Source: Cuniculiplasma sp052315415
GTDB taxonomy: Archaea > Thermoplasmatota > Thermoplasmata > Thermoplasmatales > Thermoplasmataceae
Reading direction: 5' to 3'
NCBI GenBank assembly: GCA_052315415.1
Contig: JBLSDH010000012.1
Location: 1 to 51,140 of the forward strand
DNA length: 51,140 nucleotides
Shown here: positions 41,393 to 48,257 of the stretch, one piece after another
Layout of the letters: each line of letters opens with the position of its first letter
Position numbering within the stretch: the first letter of the stretch is position 1
The notes under the pieces: model-generated
Seen by the model: the letters and a program-made list of their open reading frames with translations, nothing else
What the model was told of the DNA's origin: nothing
The model's database searches: none
Translations under genes and position numbers: made by a program

Positions 41393-41773
41393 ATGGGGGT
41401 ACTCAGAAGAGAGACCTTGTTACTAGCTCTTGAGAGAATATACGGAAAAAAGGGTTTAAGTAAAGGTGAGGTCGAATCTTTCTGCGATTTTATACTTTCT
41501 TTTTTTGGATATGAGGATTATGTGTTGGACAATGTGCTTTCCTCACAGGAGAGAGATGCATTCTACGATCTTGAGGAAAATGGAATACTTAAAACAGAAA
41601 GAGAGGAAATAACTCTTCCAAAAGGTAAGATCTGGAGAATAAATCAGTGGACATATATAATGGATAATATAATAGGTGACAAAGATTCAATGGAAGAGGG
41701 AAAAACAGACATTGAAAAAGAATATGAAGAAATATTTAGACAAATAGAAAAAGAAAAGGCAAATAATATTTAA
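41393..41773 (+). CDS. DUF6015-like protein
   Basis: The 126-residue protein has an N-terminal helical segment (residues 1-40), a conserved-looking FFGYEDYVLDNVLSSQERDAFYDLEENGILKTEREEITLP region (40-85), then WRINQW and an acidic helical tail. This pattern agrees with my recollection of the DUF6015 family of Thermoplasmata, which has no known function. The LEENGIL-x-EREE part looks like the end of a winged helix, so DNA binding is possible. The ATG at 41393 is preferred; an in-frame TTG at 41369 adds eight hydrophobic residues. It overlaps the convergent MFS gene by 4 bp. Confidence 0.65.
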   Translation: MGVLRRETLLLALERIYGKKGLSKGEVESFCDFILSFFGYEDYVLDNVLSSQERDAFYDLEENGILKTEREEITLPKGKIWRINQWTYIMDNIIGDKDSMEEGKTDIEKEYEEIFRQIEKEKANNI

Positions 41774-43116
41774 ACTTTTATTGGATCAATCTTTGTACTA
41801 AATGTCTCCCTGCTAAGCAATATACCTGCTCCCATGGTCACTATGGATATTATAATTATTACAAACCAGCTTATTATGAATCCGTGAGTATTTCCTTTGT
41901 AAATAAAATCATTGTAAAATATTATGGCAGAAATTCCAAAAGCTGCTGGTATACCTCCCAGGTTATAAACAAATCCTACACCAGAGGTCCTATGTCCTTT
42001 ATGAAATATCTCAGTCAAATATGCTGGTATTGCTGCGAAAATAGCTGCTTCAGCTAAGCTTTGAATGGAAAATGCATAAACATCGTTCATAAGGGTATTG
42101 AAATAAAGTAGTATCATTTCAGTTATGATTGAAACAATAACAAAAACTATGAAAAATATAGATATGGATAATTTTCTCCTTACTATGTAAAATGTCAGGA
42201 ATCCTCCTACCCATACCCCTATAAGTGAAATCAGATTTATGATTTCGTTGTAGTAATTGTTTACAGGTTTTGAAAGATTTGAGAACATTGAAGGAAGAAA
42301 TGTTGGATAGAATGATAAGGTCACTGTATTTGCTAAAAGAAGACCTGAAATTAAAAGTATTGCACCAAAAATACCTGGGTTTTTTGATATTGCATTCAAG
42401 GCAGGAGTTTTCTCTATCTCATCACTTAGTTTAATTTCTTCAAAAATTGGTGTTTCTCTACTGTAATGCCTGATTATAAGGGTAAGTAAACCTGGTATAA
42501 GGGAGGTGGCAAAAAGTATTCTCCAGCCATAATTGTCAAAAGCAGATGTTCCCATGAAGGTTTGCATCTCCTCACCAACAAGAAGCAGGAGGAAATATCC
42601 AACTCCATAACCACTCTGTACAAAAGAACCTACCGGGGCTCTGTATTTTTCTTTAACTGATTCAAGGGATAGGGATGCACCACCTGAATATTCCGCACCT
42701 GCAAAAAATCCCACAATGAATAATACTATGAAAAGTAAAATGATTGAAAATATTGGGAAAATTCCATAAGTTGATAAAACCGAGGCTGAAGGTAGTAGGG
42801 ATATGAAAGCGGCTGAAATTGAAAAACCTAATATTGAGTAAGTAAGCATTTTCTTTCTCCCCAATGCATCCCCAATATAATTGCTCAGCAATGTTGCTCC
42901 TATAAACCTGCCAATAGCCCCAACTACCAATCCGAGAAAAGTTAAAAGATCTGACATTCCAAAAATCTCAGCCAATAATATGGCATAAACTGCATATCCT
43001 ATAGACACATATCCGTCCATCAACCATCCTGAAAATGCAGAAATTACCTGGATTAACTGACCTCCTCCACTCATTTTTTCAGAATTACTATTTATGAGAT
43101 CATTATTATTTTCCAT
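41770..43116 (-). CDS. MFS transporter (metabolite:H+ symporter-like)
   Basis: The 448-residue protein has 12 predicted helices. It carries the MFS loop motif GDALGRKK between helices 2 and 3 (about residues 82-89), an FFAGAEYSGGASLSLESV segment after helix 4 as in sugar/metabolite:H+ symporters (NanT/ProP-like), and RETPIFEEIK at the central loop. It should move a small organic compound with protons; the substrate cannot be read. A TATA-like stretch lies upstream on the minus strand around 43127-43142. The 3' end overlaps the DUF6015-like gene by 4 bp. Confidence 0.87.
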   Translation of the reverse strand: MENNNDLINSNSEKMSGGGQLIQVISAFSGWLMDGYVSIGYAVYAILLAEIFGMSDLLTFLGLVVGAIGRFIGATLLSNYIGDALGRKKMLTYSILGFSISAAFISLLPSASVLSTYGIFPIFSIILLFIVLFIVGFFAGAEYSGGASLSLESVKEKYRAPVGSFVQSGYGVGYFLLLLVGEEMQTFMGTSAFDNYGWRILFATSLIPGLLTLIIRHYSRETPIFEEIKLSDEIEKTPALNAISKNPGIFGAILLISGLLLANTVTLSFYPTFLPSMFSNLSKPVNNYYNEIINLISLIGVWVGGFLTFYIVRRKLSISIFFIVFVIVSIITEMILLYFNTLMNDVYAFSIQSLAEAAIFAAIPAYLTEIFHKGHRTSGVGFVYNLGGIPAAFGISAIIFYNDFIYKGNTHGFIISWFVIIIISIVTMGAGILLSRETFSTKIDPIKV

Positions 43117-43243
43117 TTTAATCCGTAAATATATAAATTAAATATACTTTGTCAATTCATTACTGAGTATATAAAGGGAAATTTTTTTCATTTTATTGAA
43201 ATTTTTTTGGAAAATATTTAATCTTGATTCTTAATAACCATAA

Positions 43244-43250
43244 TTTTTAT
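43244..43250 (+). promoter_or_regulatory. TATA-like box for the ABC exporter genes
   Basis: TTTTTAT is centred 27 bp before the TTG at 43274. It supports that leaderless TTG start. Confidence 0.4.
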
Positions 43251-43273
43251 GTAATAAAGTATTACAGAAATAT

Positions 43274-44980
43274 TTGATAAAAAACGGAAGAAGTTTAACT
43301 GAAAGGTTTAAATCTCCAATATACCCTCTCCTCTTTTCTTTCAATTATCTGAAAGGAAGGAAGTGGCTTATATATGGTATTATTGCAGCTTCTGTAGTAT
43401 CTACAGCGGCAAGGCTTTTAGTACCTGTGTTAATCGGCGATATTATAGATAGTATTAAGAATGCAAATTATTCATCAGTTTACTCTGAAATATACCTTAT
43501 TCTTGTTATGGCTGTGGTTTCGTCAATTGCGAGCTTTGGAGTTAACTATGGATCTCAGTACACTAGCCAGGTATATGCCTATAATTTAAGGAAAAAACTG
43601 GTTAACAAAATGTTCAATAAGAAATATCAGTTTTTTGAAGGGCAGGTCTCTGGAGATCTTTTGTCAAAAACAACAATGGACGTTGATGCTTCAAGGAACT
43701 TCATAATGAACACTCTTTCTTCTCTGATTCCAACAATAATTATGATCGTATTTGCAATAATCTACCTTTCAATACTATACTATGTATTTGCAATAATTTT
43801 TGCCTTATCACTTCCATTCATAATTTTCATTGGTATCGTGTTTCAAAGGAAACAGAGAACTCATTGGAGAAATATAAGGGAACTTTACGGGCATATGAAC
43901 GAAAAACTAACAGAAAATATTGCAGGTCAGAGAACAATAAGAAGTTATATGCTTGAAAATGAACAGATAAAATCATTCAAAGAAACAACTGACGGGTATT
44001 ACAATGAATACATGGAAGTTGCACATCTCAGGGGATTTTACAATAACCTTATGCCATTTATAATTGGGCTAGCAGCAACTGCAACAATAATTGTGGGAAG
44101 TTATGACGATATAATACTGCATGGCCAAATCGGAAACCTTGTGGGTGCAGTTAATATATTCACACTAGTTGCTTTTCCAGTAAGTTTTCTAGGAAGGCTA
44201 ATAGTTTTCTCAGAAAATGCAAGGGCGGCCATTGGAAGAATAAATGAAGTCCTTACAGACAGTGGTGATGAGGTTCTTGTGGACAAAGATGATTTTAAAT
44301 TAGGAAATGATATTTTAATGGAATCTGTGAATTATAAGAGAGGAGAGACAACTATACTCAAGGATATTAATTTAAGAGTAGATTCGGGGGAGTTCGTTTG
44401 TATAACTGGTGAAACAGGCTCTGGAAAATCCACACTGGTTGGTATGCTTACAAAATTGATAGAACCTAGTTCTGGAACAATTAAAATAGGTGGTTTGGAT
44501 ATAAACTCAATTCCATTGGGTGTTCTTCGAAAAAGGGTATCAATTGTGCCTCAGGAGAGCAATCTGATTTCAGGAACAATTATGGAAAATATTAAATTTG
44601 GGAGATCTGACATTCCCGATTCAGTGGCCATTGAGGCAGCAAGGATCGCCGGAATAGACGATTTTGTAGAATCTTTACCGGAAAAATATGAGACCGTGGT
44701 GGGAGAGAGAGGAATAACACTCTCCGGGGGCCAGAAACAGAGGGTTACTCTTGCAAGGGCCATAGCATCAAAACCTGGCATTCTGATACTTGATGATGCA
44801 ACCTCAAGTGTAGATGCTGAAACTGAGCTTAAGATTTTCACTAACATAAAGAGGGCAATAGTTGGTATAACCGTCATAATAGTGTCACTTCGTTATTCAT
44901 CAATGAAATATGCAGACACATTGTATGAGTTGAAGGATGGAGTACTACATCAGATAGAATTTGTAGAAGAGATGAAATAA
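43274..44980 (+). CDS. ABC exporter half-transporter with degenerate ATP site residues
   Basis: The 568-residue protein has an ABCB-type membrane domain with six helices (about residues 30-320) and a nucleotide-binding domain. Walker A is GETGSGKST (379-387), signature LSGGQ (483-487) and Walker B ILILDD, with Asp508 in place of the catalytic Glu. The switch His position holds Leu539 (VSLRYSS instead of the common AHRLS). These changes mark a non-hydrolysing site as in TM287 or BmrC of heterodimeric exporters. The start is TTG with a TATA-like box 27 bp upstream. The partner gene begins one base after the stop. The exported compound is unknown (lipid, drug or peptide). Confidence 0.92.
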   Translation: MIKNGRSLTERFKSPIYPLLFSFNYLKGRKWLIYGIIAASVVSTAARLLVPVLIGDIIDSIKNANYSSVYSEIYLILVMAVVSSIASFGVNYGSQYTSQVYAYNLRKKLVNKMFNKKYQFFEGQVSGDLLSKTTMDVDASRNFIMNTLSSLIPTIIMIVFAIIYLSILYYVFAIIFALSLPFIIFIGIVFQRKQRTHWRNIRELYGHMNEKLTENIAGQRTIRSYMLENEQIKSFKETTDGYYNEYMEVAHLRGFYNNLMPFIIGLAATATIIVGSYDDIILHGQIGNLVGAVNIFTLVAFPVSFLGRLIVFSENARAAIGRINEVLTDSGDEVLVDKDDFKLGNDILMESVNYKRGETTILKDINLRVDSGEFVCITGETGSGKSTLVGMLTKLIEPSSGTIKIGGLDINSIPLGVLRKRVSIVPQESNLISGTIMENIKFGRSDIPDSVAIEAARIAGIDDFVESLPEKYETVVGERGITLSGGQKQRVTLARAIASKPGILILDDATSSVDAETELKIFTNIKRAIVGITVIIVSLRYSSMKYADTLYELKDGVLHQIEFVEEMK

Positions 44981-44981
44981 T

Positions 44982-46766
44982 ATGGAAGCCAGAAAATATG
45001 AGGAGGTAGAGGAACGTTACATTAAAGCACTAAAGGGGAGAAAAGCTCTTAGAAAAATGATTTCTGATGTTGTATCTCATAAAAGAGGCTTTGCAATTAT
45101 TGTCATCTCAGTCATTACAACCGCTGCAGCAAGTACCTTAATCCCATTAATGGTGGGTTTTTCAGTGAATCAGATTGATTATGGAAATCTTAAGGGGGCA
45201 ATATTTTACGCATTTGTATTTCTGGCACTTTATGGGATTCAATTTTTAGCTAACAATTTCAGAGCAATAAGCACAACGGAGGTAGCCCAATCAACAGTGA
45301 AGGAACTGAGGGAAAAATCATTCAATAAAATTCAGAGGGTTCCAATTTCCTTTTTCAGCAATATAAAATCTGGTTTTCTTATTAGCAGAATAACAAATGA
45401 TGGTGAAACCATTGGAGATTTTTTGACTTTTCAGATTCCTCAGGTAGTCTCAGGTGTCGCAACAATAATAATTTCAATTTCCATTATGATTTATTATAAT
45501 GCTTACCTTACAATGTATGCAATCATAGTCCTGCCATTTCTAGTAATTTTGACACTTTCACTACAGGGAAAAGTTAGACAGAATTATCTAAGGACAAGAA
45601 GAACAATCGCTGCAATAACTGGAAATATGGCTGAGAATATAAACTCTATAAGAAGCATAAAGGCCTTTAACGTGGAAAAATTTGTTGAAAAACGATTTGA
45701 ATATTTAAACAGTGACAACCTGGAAGCAAATATTAAGGCGTCAAGACTCGCCTCCATTTATGGCTCAATTGTCAGAATTCTAGAATTTGTAGGGATTATT
45801 ATAGTGATATTGGAAGGTGTTGCCCAGCTTCAATCAGGTTTAATCTCCATAGGCATTCTAGTTTCATTTATATTGTATGTTCAGGAATTTTTTGATCCCG
45901 TTATACAGCTTTCACAGTTGTACAATTCATATCAATCATCAATAGTAGGGGTTGGGAGATTGTATGGAATTATTAACAGTCAGGATGATGATGTTGATGG
46001 TGGAAAGGAAAAATTCTCAAAGTTAAAAAAAGGGTATCTTGCAGATTCAATGAGTTTCTCATATGGAGGAAGAAACGCTCTTGATGATATAAATGTGGAG
46101 ATTGCAAAAGGTGAGAAAATAGGTATAGTGGGACATACCGGAGCAGGAAAAACAACATTTTCAAACATTTTGTTAAAATTTATTACACCTACTGCTGGAA
46201 AATTTCTTGTTGATGAAAATGATATAAAGAACGTTGAAACAAGATCATACAGACAAAGGGTAGCCGTTGTTCTTCAGGAGCCTTTCCTTTTCAATGATAC
46301 CATAATAAACAATGTGAAATTGAGCAATCCAGAAATTTCAGAGGATCAAATAAACGAGATAGCAAAAACATTTGGCCTTGATAGAATATTTAAAAAATTC
46401 CCAAATGGTCTTCAAACAAAAGCAGGAGAACTTGGAAGGAACCTATCAGAGGGTCAGAAACAAGCTGTTGCAATCCTAAGGGCAATAATAAGGGATCCAG
46501 ACATTTTAATTATGGATGAGCCAACATCTAGCATAGACCTATATTCAGAAAGGTTGATTTTCAATGCAATTAAAGAATTTTCAAAAAACAGGACACTTAT
46601 TTTGATAACTCACAGATTCACAATGATAGATCTGGTGGACAGGATAATGGTTTTAAAAAATGGAAAATTAATAGAACATGGAACCAAGGATGAACTGATG
46701 AAAAAGAATGGAGAATTTTTCAGGATGTATAATATTTTGTATGGCCAGGAAGATATTGAAAATTAA
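44982..46766 (+). CDS. ABC exporter half-transporter, catalytic partner
   Basis: The 594-residue protein has a six-helix ABCB-type domain (about 40-330) and a nucleotide-binding domain. Walker A is GHTGAGKTT (384-392), Walker B ILIMDEP with catalytic Glu513, and switch His544 is in THRFT. Its signature is LSEGQ (488-492) rather than LSGGQ. In a heterodimer this signature faces the Walker motifs of the upstream subunit, so the non-canonical signature and the degenerate residues fall in the same site. The other site is fully canonical. Its ATG follows the upstream stop by one base. The 3' end overlaps the convergent epimerase gene by 4 bp. Confidence 0.93.
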   Translation: MEARKYEEVEERYIKALKGRKALRKMISDVVSHKRGFAIIVISVITTAAASTLIPLMVGFSVNQIDYGNLKGAIFYAFVFLALYGIQFLANNFRAISTTEVAQSTVKELREKSFNKIQRVPISFFSNIKSGFLISRITNDGETIGDFLTFQIPQVVSGVATIIISISIMIYYNAYLTMYAIIVLPFLVILTLSLQGKVRQNYLRTRRTIAAITGNMAENINSIRSIKAFNVEKFVEKRFEYLNSDNLEANIKASRLASIYGSIVRILEFVGIIIVILEGVAQLQSGLISIGILVSFILYVQEFFDPVIQLSQLYNSYQSSIVGVGRLYGIINSQDDDVDGGKEKFSKLKKGYLADSMSFSYGGRNALDDINVEIAKGEKIGIVGHTGAGKTTFSNILLKFITPTAGKFLVDENDIKNVETRSYRQRVAVVLQEPFLFNDTIINNVKLSNPEISEDQINEIAKTFGLDRIFKKFPNGLQTKAGELGRNLSEGQKQAVAILRAIIRDPDILIMDEPTSSIDLYSERLIFNAIKEFSKNRTLILITHRFTMIDLVDRIMVLKNGKLIEHGTKDELMKKNGEFFRMYNILYGQEDIEN

Positions 46767-47686
46767 TAATTAAGTATTTTTTTCACAGTATCAAAATAAT
46801 CAGAATTTTTAATTTTGTATCCAAGTTCATCCATCCTTGAAGATTTTACAAACTGGCTTTTTAGTACCAAATCACTGGCTGGTCCAAATAATGTTTTAAT
46901 TATAAATCCTGGAACAGGCAATCCAGATTTTTTACCAAGAGCTTCACCTATACCTCTTGAGAATTCCTTGGAGCTTATGTTACCTGTAACAGCATTTATT
47001 GGTCCTGAAAAATTATCATTTTCAAGACTTTTTATAAAAATTCCAACTTCATCCTCTATGGAGATCCAGGGGAAAATTTGATCTCCTGGTCTTACATACC
47101 CTCCAAGTCCTTTGTTAAAATATGAGACCAAAACATCAAGCACACCAGTATTTTTCATTAAAACAAGTGTAGTTCTTACATTCACAACTCTTAGACCCAA
47201 TTGTTTTGCCTTGTCTGCAGCATTTTCCCAGTCCAAAACAAGTTTAGACCAAAAATCATTACCCGGCGGAGATTTTTCATCCACTGAAACGTTTTTTGCA
47301 TAACCATAATAACCGGCTGCTGTACCATTTATGAAAGCCTTTGGTTTTTTTTCTGATTTTTCTATAGCACTAACGAGGTAATTCACTACACCTATCCTGC
47401 TCTCCCTTATTTCATTTTCATAACCCTTTGTCCATTTTGCAAATATTGGAGCTCCCGTAACATTAATTACATAATCTATGTTTTTCATAACATTTACTAT
47501 TTCATCCATCTTTTTATTATTAATCACAAGAAATTCTTCTGCATCTGGTATATTTTTTTTAGCTTTTTCTATGTCCCTTGATAATGAATACACTGAATGT
47601 CCGGATTTTATCAGCTGCTTTGCAATTTCTGAACCTATACTTCCCGTTGTACCAGAAACAAGAATATTGGATTTTTCCATAAACAT
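46763..47686 (-). CDS. TIGR01777-family NAD(P)-dependent epimerase
   Basis: The 307-residue extended SDR-like protein has ILVSGTTGSIGSEIAKQLIKSGHSV (nucleotide loop GxxGxIG, about residues 11-17), YVINVTGAPIFAKWT, NGTAAGYYG, VVNVRTTLVL, FPWISIEDEVG and a C-terminal DUF1731-like end (LPVPGFIIKTLFG, LVLKSQFVKSSRMDELGY). These features are typical of the YfcH/TIGR01777 group of uncertain substrate. An ATG two residues downstream (47680) fits the TATA-like stretch equally well. It is divergent from the 117-residue gene, sharing a 68-bp promoter region. Confidence 0.88.
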   Translation of the reverse strand: MFMEKSNILVSGTTGSIGSEIAKQLIKSGHSVYSLSRDIEKAKKNIPDAEEFLVINNKKMDEIVNVMKNIDYVINVTGAPIFAKWTKGYENEIRESRIGVVNYLVSAIEKSEKKPKAFINGTAAGYYGYAKNVSVDEKSPPGNDFWSKLVLDWENAADKAKQLGLRVVNVRTTLVLMKNTGVLDVLVSYFNKGLGGYVRPGDQIFPWISIEDEVGIFIKSLENDNFSGPINAVTGNISSKEFSRGIGEALGKKSGLPVPGFIIKTLFGPASDLVLKSQFVKSSRMDELGYKIKNSDYFDTVKKILNY

Positions 47687-47722
47687 TAAAGTATTAAGGG
47701 AATAAAAAGAATTGTTCTAAAA

Positions 47723-47732
47723 TTTTATATAA
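47723..47732 (+). promoter_or_regulatory. TATA-like box for the 117-residue gene
   Basis: TTTTATATAA is centred 27 bp before the ATG at 47755, predicting a leaderless mRNA. Confidence 0.5.
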
Positions 47733-47754
47733 AAATGATCCATTCTTAATATAA

Positions 47755-48108
47755 ATGTACGCTGAAAAATTCTGGAGGGAAAAGATAGATGAAACAGTAA
47801 GAAGGGGCAAGATTGAATTTAAAAAAGATGATAAAGTCCCCGATCCCTCAGATTCAGGATTATTCAGAAGATCGGTTGGGGAAATAAAAGGCCAAAAATC
47901 TGACTGGAGACACTCCTTACAGGGGCGTAGAGAAGGGATTCATCTTATAGAATTCAATGACAGATATGAAATGCATGTGGACAGATATGACCCCTCAAAA
48001 AATCCATTGGGCCATCTTATATTTGATAGCCCAATCTATGGTTTGATTGCGTTTACTGCAACAATGTTTTCCCTGATACTATTTTCAGGAATTATTAAAA
48101 GAAAATGA
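47755..48108 (+). CDS. small tail-anchored protein, unknown function
   Basis: The 117-residue product has a charged soluble region (residues 1-88, with many R, K, D and E, and HVDRYDPSKNPLGHL near the end) and one C-terminal membrane helix (about 92-113) ending in KRK. I recognise no family. With no signal peptide, the soluble part probably faces the cytoplasm and the helix anchors the C-terminus. It has its own TATA-like box and is followed by about 150 bp before the thermopsin-like gene. Confidence 0.65.
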   Translation: MYAEKFWREKIDETVRRGKIEFKKDDKVPDPSDSGLFRRSVGEIKGQKSDWRHSLQGRREGIHLIEFNDRYEMHVDRYDPSKNPLGHLIFDSPIYGLIAFTATMFSLILFSGIIKRK

Positions 48109-48226
48109 TTAATTATTTTTTATCATTTAAACTCATATATTTCTCTTTCCTTTTTATAAAGTTTTGTTAAATTAGGGTTTTACCGTTATATTATTGAACA
48201 AGCATAATATATTTTGAGTTCATAAT

Positions 48227-48236
48227 CTTTTTATAC
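48227..48236 (+). promoter_or_regulatory. TATA-like box for the thermopsin-like gene
   Basis: CTTTTTATAC is centred 26 bp before the ATG at 48258. Confidence 0.5.
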
Positions 48237-48257
48237 AATTAAGACCATAACAGGGTA

